Positions 54,012 to 62,702 are shown, numbered from the stretch's first letter. The stretch: DNA of 64,000 nucleotides from CAYRNY01 sp964425755 (GCA_964425755.1 CAYRNY010000007.1:145195-209194), one strand, 5' to 3'. The notes: a model not told the origin generated them from the sequence alone. Numbers and translations: made by a program.

Positions 54012-54548
54012 TCAGTCGGTGCTCTGCTGCCGTTCGCGCAGGGCTGCGAGTTGCTCTTTGCGCAGCTTCTTAACCGTGGCGAACGCACCGGTCACCAGCA
54101 GCTCGAGTGTCGTCACCGAGCCGCCTGCCTGTTCGATCTTCTCCCGGGCGCTCTTGGAGAAACGGTGCGCGCTGACATCAAGTTTGATATCCAGCTCGCC
54201 GCGCCCCAGGATAACCACCGGTTCGTCCGCCTTCTTGATCAGGTTCTTTTCCTTCAGCGTCTGCGGGGTCACGGTGTCACCGGCTTCAAACACGCGGGCC
54301 AGATCGTCAAGGTTGACTTCCTGGTAGACCACGCGGAAGATGTTGGTGAAGCCGCGCTTGAACGGCAGACGGCGCACCAGCGGCAACTGCCCGCCTTCAA
54401 AGTACGGCCCCTTGCCGCCACCACTGCGCGCGTTCTGGCCCTTCGTGCCGCGCCCGGCGGTTTTGCCCTGCCCGGCGCTGATCCCACGGCCTACGCGTTT
54501 ACGGTTCTTGGTCGCCCCTTTATCCGGGCGCAGTTCGTGTAACTTCAT
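54012..54548 (-). CDS. rplO: Ribosomal protein L15
   Basis: A 178-residue 50S protein, somewhat longer than the usual 145-150 because of an extended C-terminal helix (KKLRKEQLAALRERQQSTD). The Gly-rich N-terminus (RVGRGISAGQGKTAGRGTKG) that threads into 23S rRNA is intact. Overlaps rpmD by 4 bp. Confidence 0.98.
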   Translation of the reverse strand: MKLHELRPDKGATKNRKRVGRGISAGQGKTAGRGTKGQNARSGGGKGPYFEGGQLPLVRRLPFKRGFTNIFRVVYQEVNLDDLARVFEAGDTVTPQTLKEKNLIKKADEPVVILGRGELDIKLDVSAHRFSKSAREKIEQAGGSVTTLELLVTGAFATVKKLRKEQLAALRERQQSTD

Positions 54549-54736
54549 GCGTCCACTTCCTCCACCTGAACCAGGTGGCTGATCTTTGCGATCATACCAC
54601 GAATCGGCGGGGTGTCGTCGTGAACCACCGACGCATGGAGCTTGCGCAGCCCCAATGCTTTGACGGTTCCCTTTTGCCGCTTGCTATACCCGATCGGGCT
54701 TTTGACCAGGGTAACCCGCAGTTTCTTCTCGCTCAT
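54545..54736 (-). CDS. rpmD: Ribosomal protein L30
   Basis: A 63-residue 50S protein with VTLVKSPIGYSKRQKGTVKA followed by LGLRKLHASVVHDDTPPIRG, the standard L30 pattern. Its ATG shares a base with the rpsE stop (TAATG) and its end overlaps rplO, so all three are translationally coupled. Confidence 0.97.
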   Translation of the reverse strand: MSEKKLRVTLVKSPIGYSKRQKGTVKALGLRKLHASVVHDDTPPIRGMIAKISHLVQVEEVDA

Positions 54737-55287
54737 TACCCTTGCTCCTGCTGGCCCTTGCGCTTGCGGATCCAGAACGGCTGTACTTTGGCCGGGTCCT
54801 TGCCGCGCATTTGCGCCAGGCTCTCAACGTCGCGCAGTTGCTCCAGGGCGTCGATCGTCGCGTGCGCCACGTTCAAGATGTTGGCGCTGCCCTGGCTCTT
54901 GCTCAGGATGTCGCGCACGCCGGCGGCTTCAAGCACCGCGCGCACGCCACCGCCCGCGATCACGCCCGTGCCGGGCGATGCGGGCTTGAGCATCACGCGC
55001 GCGCCGCCACGCCGGCCCAGGACTTCGTGGGGCACCGTCGTGCCGGACAGCGCCACGCGCTGCATCTGGCGTCGCGCCCGGTCGGACGCCTTACGGATCG
55101 CGTCCGGGACGCCGCGCGCCTTGCCGATGCCGATGCCAACCTGGCCCTTGTTGTCGCCGACGACCACAACGGCACGGAAAGCAAACCGGCGACCACCCTT
55201 CACCACTTTGGCGACACGGGTGATGTCAATTACGCGCTCATCAAGTTCTTCGCGGTCATCGTCGCGCCGAGGTTCTCGTCTACCCAT
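54736..55287 (-). CDS. rpsE: Ribosomal protein S5
   Basis: A 183-residue 30S protein involved in accuracy and mRNA unwinding. It has VAKVVKGGRRFAFRAVVVVG, GKARGVPDAIRKASDRARR and the GTGVIAGGGVRAVLEAAGV core. ATG 55287 with GGGAGAGA upstream is chosen; a longer frame adds 23 unrelated residues. Confidence 0.97.
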   Translation of the reverse strand: MGRREPRRDDDREELDERVIDITRVAKVVKGGRRFAFRAVVVVGDNKGQVGIGIGKARGVPDAIRKASDRARRQMQRVALSGTTVPHEVLGRRGGARVMLKPASPGTGVIAGGGVRAVLEAAGVRDILSKSQGSANILNVAHATIDALEQLRDVESLAQMRGKDPAKVQPFWIRKRKGQQEQG

Positions 55288-55377
55288 CGTTCTCTCCCAA
55301 AAGGTCAGCGCCGGCGGGCGGCGCGCGGCTCGCGCACCACAGCGCCGCGCCGACACCTCAATTTCTGCGTTATGTGC

Positions 55378-55740
55378 TTAGAATTCCAACCCGGCCTTGC
55401 GCGCGGCGTCGGCTAACGCCTTCACGCGGCCATGATATCTGAAGCCGCCCCGGTCGAACACGACGGTCTTGATGCCGCGTTCCTGGGCCCGCTTTGCGAT
55501 CAGCTCGCCCACCAACTGGGCCGCTTCGGTCTTGTCCTTGCCATCGATATCACCGCGCAATTCGCGGTCAACCGTCGATGCCGACACCAGCGTGTGACCC
55601 GCCTCGTCATCGATCACCTGAGCGTAAATGTGGCTCAGGCTCCGAAACACGTTCAGGCGGGGGCGTTCAGCCGTGCCGGAGATTCTGGCACGCACCCGGC
55701 GATGCCGGCGTTTGCGCGCTTTACGACTCTTTTCGCTCAT
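55378..55740 (-). CDS. rplR: Ribosomal protein L18
   Basis: A 120-residue 5S rRNA-binding protein: RPRLNVFRSLSHIYAQVIDD, then VVFDRGGFRYHGRVKALADA and the C-terminal ARKAGLEF. ATG 55740 is preferred over a GTG three codons earlier. The N-terminal 20 residues are strongly basic, as expected. Confidence 0.97.
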   Translation of the reverse strand: MSEKSRKARKRRHRRVRARISGTAERPRLNVFRSLSHIYAQVIDDEAGHTLVSASTVDRELRGDIDGKDKTEAAQLVGELIAKRAQERGIKTVVFDRGGFRYHGRVKALADAARKAGLEF

Positions 55741-55767
55741 GGATTCCACTCTCTACGACACTACAGG

Positions 55768-56313
55768 CTAGCCAATCTTACCCGCTTTACCGGCCTTGCG
55801 GCGGACGTATTCGCCCTCGTACCGCACACCTTTCCCCTTGTAGGGTTCCGGTGGCCGCAGCTTGCGGATGTTGGCAGCCAACTCGCCCACAACCTGCTTA
55901 TCGATCCCGCGCACGCGGATGATCCGCCCGCGCTCTTCCACGACGAACTCGACATCTGCCGGCGGTTCGACGGGGATGGGGTGCGAATACCCTAGATGCA
56001 TGACCAGCGTCGTGCCTTGCATCTCGGCACGATATCCGACACCCTCGATGGTCAACACGCGCTCGAAGCCTTCGCTCACGCCGGTCACCATGTTCTGGAT
56101 CAGCGCGCGGGTCATGCCGTGCAGGGCGCGATGATGTTGCTGGTCGGTCGGTCGGTCCACAATGACGGCCCCGTCGTCAACCTTGATCGACATGTCCAAC
56201 GGGAATGTATGGCTCAACTGCCCCTTCGGCCCCTTGACGGTGACTTCTGTCCCGTCAACCGAGACCTGCACGTTTGCGGGGATCGCGACCGGTTGTTTCC
56301 CAATTCGTGACAC
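55768..56313 (-). CDS. rplF: Ribosomal protein L6
   Basis: A 181-residue 50S protein starting VSRIGKQPVAIPANVQVSVD at a GTG (56313) with GGAAGGA about 8 nt upstream. The second repeat ends in the conserved IRKLRPPEPYKGKGVRYEGE. The frame extends upstream to an ATG at 56358, but those 15 residues have no family match. Confidence 0.97.
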   Translation of the reverse strand: MSRIGKQPVAIPANVQVSVDGTEVTVKGPKGQLSHTFPLDMSIKVDDGAVIVDRPTDQQHHRALHGMTRALIQNMVTGVSEGFERVLTIEGVGYRAEMQGTTLVMHLGYSHPIPVEPPADVEFVVEERGRIIRVRGIDKQVVGELAANIRKLRPPEPYKGKGVRYEGEYVRRKAGKAGKIG

Positions 56314-56388
56314 GGTCCTGTTCCTTCCTCTGTACCTACTCGTGCAGCGCCGGAGCAACTGGCTGGGCCTGGGCGTGTCGTAGAACCT

Positions 56389-56413
56389 CTGGGCGAAGAC
56401 GGTCCTCGCCCAG
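56389..56413 (-). repeat. Hairpin in the rpsH-rplF gap
   Basis: CTGGGCGA (56389-56396) and TCGCCCAG (56406-56413) form a perfect 8-bp stem with a 9-nt loop in a 163-bp gap that is unusually long for this operon and holds no gene. Confidence 0.55.
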
Positions 56414-56476
56414 CTCCTCTACTCATGCCCGACGGCCACAGTTCAGGCGTATAGGGTCGGCGCTCTGCTCACTCTG

Positions 56477-56881
56477 CTACCAGACGTAGCAAAGCACCTC
56501 GCCACCAATGCCCTGTCGGCGCGCTTCTTGCCCGGTCATGATGCCTTTGGGCGTGGTCATGATCGCGACGCCCAACCCACTGAGCACCCAGGGGATATCA
56601 TCCTTGCTCACGTAGATGCGGCGGCCAGGCTTGCTGACGCGCTTCAACGTGGAGATCACCGGGCGGCGCTCACGACGCGGCCCCCAATACTTCAGCTTGA
56701 TCACCAGCATCGGAAAGGGATCGCCTTCGGTGACGCTGAAGTCCTCGATGTACCCTTCTTCTTTGAGGATCCGCGCGATGCCCACCTTCGTCTTGGAATG
56801 CGGGATCGCCACCGTCTGGTGCTGCGCCATCAGCGCGTTGCGAATCCGAGTCAACATATCAGCTATCGGGTCGCTATTCAT
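56477..56881 (-). CDS. rpsH: Ribosomal protein S8
   Basis: A 134-residue 30S assembly protein: DPIADMLTRIRNALMAQHQT at the start and the C-terminal GVAIMTTPKGIMTGQEARRQ followed by GIGGEVLCYVW. S8 autoregulates the spc operon in E. coli; a target helix was not looked for beyond the nearby hairpin. Confidence 0.98.
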   Translation of the reverse strand: MNSDPIADMLTRIRNALMAQHQTVAIPHSKTKVGIARILKEEGYIEDFSVTEGDPFPMLVIKLKYWGPRRERRPVISTLKRVSKPGRRIYVSKDDIPWVLSGLGVAIMTTPKGIMTGQEARRQGIGGEVLCYVW

Positions 56882-56898
56882 CGTTTACTCCGCTGCAT

Positions 56899-57105
56899 TT
56901 ACCAGCTCGACTTGACCACGCCCGGAATCTTGCCTTCGAGCGCAAGCTCACGGAAGTGAATGCGGCACAGGCCAAACCGGCGCATATACCCGCGCGGGCG
57001 CCCGCAGACCTTGCCCGAATTCGGGTCAACGTACTGGCAGCGATTACGGACGCGGACCTTGTACTTCCGCCGCTGTTCACGAGCGATCATGCACTTTTTC
57101 GCCAT
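56899..57105 (-). CDS. rpsN: Ribosomal protein S14, zinc form with altered zinc site
   Basis: A 68-residue version of the short (about 61-residue) zinc S14. The usual C-x2-C...C-x2-C site is changed: candidate ligands are C23, C34, C47 and H50. An insert of about eight residues (VDPNSGK region) separates the first two Cys, and the fourth Cys (CRICF in relatives) is His (CRIHF). The rest (GRPRGYMRRFGLC, KIPGVVKSSW) is standard. Four ligands remain possible. Confidence 0.95.
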   Translation of the reverse strand: MAKKCMIAREQRRKYKVRVRNRCQYVDPNSGKVCGRPRGYMRRFGLCRIHFRELALEGKIPGVVKSSW

Positions 57106-57134
57106 GCGATATTATCTCCCGGTTCTTCGCCGCG

Positions 57135-57683
57135 TTACCGTTCGCGGAACGGCATGCCCAACAGTTGGAGCAGGCGGCGACCTTCTTCATCAGTCTGCGC
57201 GGTCGTCACGATCGTGACTTCAAAGCCGCGCACCTTGTCGATCCTGTCGTAATCGATCTCAGGGAAGAGCAGTTGTTCGCGGACACCCAGCGTATAATTG
57301 CCGCGCCCGTCGAACGAATCCGGGCTGACCCCACTGAAGTCGCGGGTACGCGGCAGGGCCACGCTCACCAGCCGGTCCAGGAAGGACCACATCCGCTCGC
57401 CGCGCAGGTCCACCTTGACGCCGATCGCACGCCCTTCACGCAGTTTGAACGTCGCGATGCTCTTGCGCGCCCGCGTGACGACCGGCTGCTGCCCGGTGAT
57501 GGTGCGCAGGTCTTCGACCGCGCCGTCCAGCGCCTTGGGGTTATCCAGCGCCTCGCCCACGCCGACGTTGAGCACGATCTTCGCGACGCGCGGCACACGC
57601 ATCGGCGTCGAGAACCCAAACTCTTCCATCAAGACCGGAACGACTTCGTTACGATAGTGTTCCGCCAAACGATTTCTAGCCAT
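57135..57683 (-). CDS. rplE: Ribosomal protein L5
   Basis: A 182-residue 5S rRNA-binding protein of the central protuberance: PRVAKIVLNVGVGEALDNPK, ARKSIATFKLREGRAIGVKV and the C-terminal GFEVTIVTTAQTDEEGRRLL. Normal length and position between rplX and rpsN. Confidence 0.98.
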   Translation of the reverse strand: MARNRLAEHYRNEVVPVLMEEFGFSTPMRVPRVAKIVLNVGVGEALDNPKALDGAVEDLRTITGQQPVVTRARKSIATFKLREGRAIGVKVDLRGERMWSFLDRLVSVALPRTRDFSGVSPDSFDGRGNYTLGVREQLLFPEIDYDRIDKVRGFEVTIVTTAQTDEEGRRLLQLLGMPFRER

Positions 57684-57715
57684 CGTTCCTTCTTACCTCA
57701 CTCCGGCAGCCGGTG

Positions 57716-58039
57716 CTAGTCGATGTCTTCGCCGCACTTTTTGCAGACGCGGACCTTGGCCCCGTCCTCATTGATGCGGAACCCGACGCGTGCAGGTTCG
57801 CCGCACTGCGGGCACACCAGCATGACGTTGGACCAGTGGAACGGCGCTTCAAACTCGATCCGTCCCGGTTGGACCTGGCTACGCCCGGCCTGTACAGGCC
57901 GCTGGTGCTTGACCACAATGTTCACCCGCTCGACAACAACGCGCTGCTCTTTCGGGTGTACGCGCAGGACTTCACCCACTGCGCCCTTATCCTTACCGGC
58001 GATCACGCGAACCGTGTCGCCTCGCTTAATCCGCTGCAT
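57716..58039 (-). CDS. rplX: Ribosomal protein L24 with C-terminal zinc ribbon
   Basis: A 107-residue 50S assembly initiator. The KOW motif is in IKRGDTVRVIAGKDKGAVGE. The C-terminal part carries C76-x2-C79 and C99-x2-C102, a zinc-ribbon pair present in many but not all bacterial L24 proteins. It follows rplN by 47 bp. Confidence 0.98.
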   Translation of the reverse strand: MQRIKRGDTVRVIAGKDKGAVGEVLRVHPKEQRVVVERVNIVVKHQRPVQAGRSQVQPGRIEFEAPFHWSNVMLVCPQCGEPARVGFRINEDGAKVRVCKKCGEDID

Positions 58040-58086
58040 CGCTGTCTCACTCCACTCTGCTTTGGCTCGCTGTCAACATCCGCCGC

Positions 58087-58458
58087 TTACAGCGTTTCAG
58101 GAGCCAGCGAGACAATCTTCATGAACCCTTTTTCACGCAATTCGCGGGCTACCGGCCCGAAGATGCGCGTCCCGCGCGGGTCTTGGGTATCCCCCTGCAG
58201 GAGCACCGCAGCGTTATCGTCAAACTTGATGTATGACCCATCGCTGCGACGGTATTCCTTGGCCGTGCGCACGATCACCGCCCGCACGATCTCACTCTTC
58301 TTGACCGATCCCTGCGGGGTAGCGGACTTGACCGTGCCGATCACGATGTCGCCCACACCGCCCCACTTGCGCACCGAGCCACCCACGACCTGGATCACCA
58401 GGATTTCGCGTGCGCCGGTGTTGTCGGCCACCTTCAGCCGTGATTCGTTCTGGATCAT
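58087..58458 (-). CDS. rplN: Ribosomal protein L14
   Basis: A 123-residue 50S protein at the subunit interface: MIQNESRLKVADNTGAREIL, the GGSVRKWGGVGDIVIGTVK loop and the terminal FGPVARELREKGFMKIVSLA. Normal in length and start. Confidence 0.98.
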   Translation of the reverse strand: MIQNESRLKVADNTGAREILVIQVVGGSVRKWGGVGDIVIGTVKSATPQGSVKKSEIVRAVIVRTAKEYRRSDGSYIKFDDNAAVLLQGDTQDPRGTRIFGPVARELREKGFMKIVSLAPETL

Positions 58459-58495
58459 CGTCTTCTCGCCTCACTCTGGCTAAGCGTCCTGCCGT

Positions 58496-58747
58496 TTATT
58501 CCGGCAGCTCCATCACTTCTTCGACGGCCCAGCGCTTGGTCTTGCTGATCGGGCGACTTTCCACGATGCGAACCAGCGCACCTACCGGGATCGAATTGCT
58601 TTCGTCGTGAACTTTGTAGTTCTTCCGGGAACGGATCACTTTCTTGTACAGCGGGTGCCGCGTGGTGCGCTCAACTTCGACGACCACTGTCTTTTCCATA
58701 CTGTTACGGATGACCCGCCCCATAAGCCGTTTGCGCTTATTCGGCAT
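58496..58747 (-). CDS. rpsQ: Ribosomal protein S17
   Basis: An 83-residue early-assembly 30S protein: MGRVIRNSMEKTVVVEVERT, HPLYKKVIRSRKNYKVHDE, and RIVESRPISKTKRWAVEEV. It overlaps the end of rpmC by 11 bp, pointing to coupled translation. Confidence 0.98.
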   Translation of the reverse strand: MPNKRKRLMGRVIRNSMEKTVVVEVERTTRHPLYKKVIRSRKNYKVHDESNSIPVGALVRIVESRPISKTKRWAVEEVMELPE

Positions 58748-58970
58748 CGCTTTCCTCCTGCACCACCAGTTCGGCAGCCAACTCGCGCTCGCGCTGGATG
58801 GTCAACAGCCGCGCGATCTGCTTTTTCACCTGGCGAATGCGCGTGTAATCTTCAAGCTGACCGATTTCCCATTGAAAACGCAGGTTGAACAGTTCTTCTT
58901 TGGAATCGTCCAGCGCCTGCCGAAGCTCAGCGTCCGTCATCTGGCGAATTTCCGCCGCCTTCATCATCAC
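58737..58970 (-). CDS. rpmC: Ribosomal protein L29
   Basis: A 77-residue two-helix protein at the peptide exit: KAAEIRQMTDAELRQALDDS, EELFNLRFQWEIGQLEDYTR and RQVKKQIARLLTIQRERE. It overlaps rplP by 4 bp and has a short acidic tail. Confidence 0.97.
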   Translation of the reverse strand: MMMKAAEIRQMTDAELRQALDDSKEELFNLRFQWEIGQLEDYTRIRQVKKQIARLLTIQRERELAAELVVQEESDAE

Positions 58971-59401
58971 TGCACCTCCTCACCCGAGATGGGGTCGATG
59001 CGCTTGACGAACTTGGCCGAGATCGGCAGTTTGTGGGCCGCAAGGCGCAGCGCTTCGCGCGCGGTGTCCTCATCGACCCCTGCCATCTCGAACATGACGC
59101 GGCCCGGTTTCACCACCGCGACCCAGTGGTCTACCGACCCTTTACCCTTACCCATACGGCTTTCCGCCGCACGCTTGGTCACGGGCTTGTCAGGGAAGAT
59201 GCGAATCCACACGCGCCCGCGACGCTTGATGTGGCGCATGACAGCACGGCGCGCCGCTTCGATCTGGCGGCTGGAAATCCAGCCCGGATCGAGCGCCATC
59301 AGGCCGTAGTCGCCGAACTGGACGGCGTTACCGCGTCCGGCTTTGCCTTTCATGCGGCCACGAAACTGCTTGCGGTGTTTGACCCGCTTTGGCATTAACA
59401 T
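58967..59401 (-). CDS. rplP: Ribosomal protein L16
   Basis: A 144-residue protein needed for A-site tRNA accommodation: MLMPKRVKHRKQFRGRMKGK, GLMALDPGWISSRQIEAARR and GKGSVDHWVAVVKPGRVMFE. ATG 59401 matches the family start and has GAGGAG about 11 nt upstream; a GTG four codons earlier is possible. Confidence 0.97.
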   Translation of the reverse strand: MLMPKRVKHRKQFRGRMKGKAGRGNAVQFGDYGLMALDPGWISSRQIEAARRAVMRHIKRRGRVWIRIFPDKPVTKRAAESRMGKGKGSVDHWVAVVKPGRVMFEMAGVDEDTAREALRLAAHKLPISAKFVKRIDPISGEEVQ

Positions 59402-59466
59402 GGTCGTATACACTCCTCACCATCAGCCCCCCCGCGCGCGCGGCGCAGCCAGGACTGCTCATTGGC

Positions 59467-60138
59467 TCATGTAGATACGTAGACGTCGGTCGGTTCCTGG
59501 TCGCCCTCTTCGTCCAGGACGTCGCCTTTATAGATCCAGACCTTGACGCCAATACGTCCGAAGGTGGTCAGCGCCTCAGCGGTGCCATAGTCGATATACG
59601 AGCGCAGCGTGTTACGCGGCACGCGGCCTTCCATCTGCCATTCGCGGCGCGCCATTTCCGCGCCGGAAAGACGCCCGCTGACCTGAATCTTGATGCCCTG
59701 CGCGCCCTGGCGCATGGCCTGCCCGATGGCGCGCTTCATGGCACGGCTGTGCCCGATGCGGCGCTCCAACTGGCCGGCGACATTCTGCGCGACCAGGCGC
59801 GCGTTCAGGTCCGGGTCTTCGATCTCCTCGACCTCGACCTTGACCTTCTTGCCCGTGATCTGTTCCAGTCCCTGGCGCAGCTTCTTGACGCTTTCGCCCT
59901 TGCGCCCGATCACAATGCCGGGCTTGGCGGTGTAAAGCGACACCTGCACCTGGTTAGGGTAGCGTTCGATCTGGACATCCGCGACACCCGCGCGCGCCGC
60001 CGAATCTTCGACAAACTGGCGGATCTCAAAATCCTCGTGCAGCAACTCGCGGTAGCGGTCGCCCTCGGCAAACCAGCGCGCGGACCAGTCCCGGTTAACC
60101 TTCAGCCGGAACCCGATGGGGTGAATTTTGCGTCCCAT
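59467..60138 (-). CDS. rpsC: Ribosomal protein S3
   Basis: A 223-residue 30S protein at the mRNA entry. It has MGRKIHPIGFRLKVNRDWSA, a KH domain with VIGRKGESVKKLRQGLE, and GAQGIKIQVSGRLSGAEMAR. The C-terminal WIYKGDVLDEEGDQEPT is acidic. Its ATG shares a base with the rplV stop. Confidence 0.98.
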   Translation of the reverse strand: MGRKIHPIGFRLKVNRDWSARWFAEGDRYRELLHEDFEIRQFVEDSAARAGVADVQIERYPNQVQVSLYTAKPGIVIGRKGESVKKLRQGLEQITGKKVKVEVEEIEDPDLNARLVAQNVAGQLERRIGHSRAMKRAIGQAMRQGAQGIKIQVSGRLSGAEMARREWQMEGRVPRNTLRSYIDYGTAEALTTFGRIGVKVWIYKGDVLDEEGDQEPTDVYVST

Positions 60139-60491
60139 TAGTAGCTCAACTCCTCATCTCGCTCCGTGAGGACCACCGACACATGCGCGGTACGTTTGAT
60201 GCGCGGCTTGTAGCGCCCCCGCGCACCGGCCTTAACGCGCTTCATGCTGGGGCCTACGTTGGCTTCCAGGTGCGAGATATAGAGATCACGGCGGTTCAAC
60301 TCGAAATTGTTTTCCGCATTCGCGATCGCCGACTCAATCAATTTGGACAGGAAGCGCGCGCCCTTTTGCGGCATGTACTTGAGCACGACCAACGCCTGGT
60401 CGGCGTCCATGCCCCGCACCTGATCGCAGACCAGGCGCAGCTTCTGAGCGGAGATCGGCAAGTGACGGGCAGATGCTCGAACGTCCATCAT
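60138..60491 (-). CDS. rplV: Ribosomal protein L22
   Basis: A 117-residue protein whose beta-hairpin lines the exit tunnel: RASARHLPISAQKLRLVCDQ, IESAIANAENNFELNRRDLY and the hairpin KRVKAGARGRYKPRIKRTAH. No change in the macrolide-contact tip is evident. It overlaps rpsS by 4 bp. Confidence 0.98.
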   Translation of the reverse strand: MMDVRASARHLPISAQKLRLVCDQVRGMDADQALVVLKYMPQKGARFLSKLIESAIANAENNFELNRRDLYISHLEANVGPSMKRVKAGARGRYKPRIKRTAHVSVVLTERDEELSY

Positions 60492-60778
60492 GCTCTCTCC
60501 CTACCTGCCGACCGCTTGCTTTCAACCAAGTGTCCCCGGAAAGTGCGCGTCGGCGCGAACTCACCGAGTTTGTGGCCTACCATATTTTCCGTGATGTAAA
60601 TCGGCACATGGCGGCGACCGTCGTGCACCGCGATGGTGAAGCCCACCATCTGCGGGAAGATCGTCGACGCCCGGCTCCAGGTCCGAATTACCTTCTTATC
60701 ACCGCGCTCGCGCATTTGTTCCACTTTGCGGAGCAGTTTGGGATCGATGAATGGCCCTTTTTTCAGTGAACGCGACAT
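60488..60778 (-). CDS. rpsS: Ribosomal protein S19
   Basis: A 96-residue head protein: MSRSLKKGPFIDPKLLRKVE, RASTIFPQMVGFTIAVHDGR and KLGEFAPTRTFRGHLVESKR. Normal in length. The gap to rplB is 21 bp. Confidence 0.98.
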   Translation of the reverse strand: MSRSLKKGPFIDPKLLRKVEQMRERGDKKVIRTWSRASTIFPQMVGFTIAVHDGRRHVPIYITENMVGHKLGEFAPTRTFRGHLVESKRSAGRERA

Positions 60779-60799
60779 CTTAGCCTCCGATTATCCTGC

Positions 60800-61633
60800 T
60801 TACCGGCGCTTGCCACGACGCCGCACAATGAACTTGTCGGTGCGCTTGTTGGAGCGGGTCTTCTTGCCCATAGTGGGTTTGCCCCAGGGGCTCTTCGGAC
60901 TCGGCATACCAATCGGCGAGCGACCCTCACCGCCACCATGCGGGTGGCTCTTGGGGTCCATCGCGCTCCCGCGCACAGCCGGGCGCCAGCCCAGCCAGCG
61001 CCGGCGGCCTGCCTTACCGAGCTTGATGTTGCCATGCTCGGTATTGCCGACCTGGCCGACGGTCGCCATACAGCGCTCGTGAATGCGGCGCACCTCGCCG
61101 CTGGGCAAACGGACCTGGGCGTAGGTGCCCTCTTTTGCGAGCAACTGCGCCGACACACCCGCCGCGCGGGCCAACTGGCCCCCGCGCCCCGGTTCCAGTT
61201 CGACGTTATGGATCAGCGTACCTACCGGAATATGACGAATGGGCAAGGTGTTCCCGGCGCGAATTTCGGCCTCTTCGCCGCTCATCACCCGATCCCCAAC
61301 GCGCAGGTTCAGCGGCGCGATGATGTAACGCCGCTCGCCATCCGCGTACAGCAGCAGCGCGATGCGCGCCGAGCGGTTGGGATCGTACTCGATCGATTCC
61401 ACGCGGGCCGGGATGCCGACCTTGTCGCGCTTGAAGTCGAGTTCGCGGTAGCGGCGCTTGTGCCCACCGCCGCGATGCCGGACCGTGATCTTGCCCCGGT
61501 GATTGCGCCCGCCGCGTTTGCGCAGCCCTTTGACCAGCCGCTTCTGCGGCTTGACCCCCGTCAGCTCCTCGAACGTGCTGGAGGTCATGTCGCGGCGACC
61601 GGGCGACGTTGGCTTGTACTTCTTTACTGGCAT
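60800..61633 (-). CDS. rplB: Ribosomal protein L2
   Basis: A 277-residue peptidyl-transferase-region protein: KYKPTSPGRRDMTSSTFEEL, GRNHRGKITVRHRGGGHKRR and the conserved C-terminal loop AVRGSAMDPKSHPHGGGEGR, including the key His. Normal in length. Confidence 0.98.
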   Translation of the reverse strand: MPVKKYKPTSPGRRDMTSSTFEELTGVKPQKRLVKGLRKRGGRNHRGKITVRHRGGGHKRRYRELDFKRDKVGIPARVESIEYDPNRSARIALLLYADGERRYIIAPLNLRVGDRVMSGEEAEIRAGNTLPIRHIPVGTLIHNVELEPGRGGQLARAAGVSAQLLAKEGTYAQVRLPSGEVRRIHERCMATVGQVGNTEHGNIKLGKAGRRRWLGWRPAVRGSAMDPKSHPHGGGEGRSPIGMPSPKSPWGKPTMGKKTRSNKRTDKFIVRRRGKRR

Positions 61634-61718
61634 AGCGTAAACCTCATGTCCTTCCGTGCCGGCTGCTCATTAGCCCCGTGAGGTACGGATATCTGACCGC
61701 CGGCTCGCCTACCTTCTG

Positions 61719-62018
61719 TTAGACTTCGAAGATCGGGATGCGCTGCCCTTGCGGGACCGTGACGATGGCTTTCTTCCAGGCGCTCTGGCGAATGTAGAAC
61801 GCCCGCCCGCGCCGCCCGCGCTTGGGTGGCATCACCATTGTACGGACTTTCAACACATCCACATCGAAAATGCGCACCACCGCATCCGCGATCTGAATCT
61901 TGTTGGCGCGCATATCGACCTCGAATACGTACTGGTTGACATCTTCAACCATCTCGGTCGACTTTTCGGTAATGACCGGGCGCTTGATAATGTCGTAGAG
62001 GTGCAGTTCCTTGCTCAC
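61719..62018 (-). CDS. rplW: Ribosomal protein L23
   Basis: A 99-residue exit-site protein that docks SRP and trigger factor: LHLYDIIKRPVITEKSTEMV, FEVDMRANKIQIADAVVRIF, and the Arg/Gly loop PPKRGRRGRAFYIRQSAWKK. 12 bp after rplD. Confidence 0.98.
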   Translation of the reverse strand: MSKELHLYDIIKRPVITEKSTEMVEDVNQYVFEVDMRANKIQIADAVVRIFDVDVLKVRTMVMPPKRGRRGRAFYIRQSAWKKAIVTVPQGQRIPIFEV

Positions 62019-62030
62019 AGCGGCTGCTCC

Positions 62031-62675
62031 TTACTCGTTCTCAGGCCCGGACGCCGTGCCCAGCCAGACCTGGATCGTCTCCAGGGCGTCTTGCGGGATC
62101 ACGACCCGGTCGTGCGAGAGCAAATCCCGCACGTTCAGATACGATGCGCGCAGATACCGCGCGTTGGTCAGGTTGCGAATGCTGCGCTCGACGTACTCGT
62201 CCTTGTCCGCCAGCAGCACCAATGCCGACGCGTCGCCAACGAGATTACGCAACGTCTGCTCCATCTCTTTGGTCTTCGGCGTATCCAGCGCCAGATCGTC
62301 AACCACGACGATCTGATCGTCCGCCGCGAGTGCCGAGAGCGCGCAGCGCAGCGCCTGACGACGCATCTTGCGCGGCATGGCCTTGGTATACTTGCGGGGC
62401 CGTGGCCCGTGCGCGACACCACCGCCCACAAAGAGCGGGGCCGAGCGCGCACCATGACGGGCACGTCCGGTGCCCTTCTGGCGATACCACTTGGACTTCG
62501 TCAGCCGAATTTCGCTGCGGGACTTGGTCTTGTGCGTCCCCTGGCGCGCGTTCGCCATCTGGCGCACGTACGCCTGGTGCATCAGCCCCGTATTCACTTC
62601 GACTTCGAAGATGTCGGCTGGCAGATCGACCGTTCCGACCTGCTCGCCGTCCTTGTTGTGAACTGGTACTTGCAT
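62031..62675 (-). CDS. rplD: Ribosomal protein L4
   Basis: A 214-residue 50S protein with a long tunnel loop (KSKWYRQKGTGRARHGARSA, then PLFVGGGVAHGPRPRKY). L4 represses its own operon in gamma-proteobacteria; here that is unknown. ATG 62675 with AAGGAG 8 nt upstream is chosen over a frame eight codons longer. Confidence 0.98.
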   Translation of the reverse strand: MQVPVHNKDGEQVGTVDLPADIFEVEVNTGLMHQAYVRQMANARQGTHKTKSRSEIRLTKSKWYRQKGTGRARHGARSAPLFVGGGVAHGPRPRKYTKAMPRKMRRQALRCALSALAADDQIVVVDDLALDTPKTKEMEQTLRNLVGDASALVLLADKDEYVERSIRNLTNARYLRASYLNVRDLLSHDRVVIPQDALETIQVWLGTASGPENE

Positions 62676-62702
62676 GATTCCGACTCCTTGACGCGGCACG
62701 GC

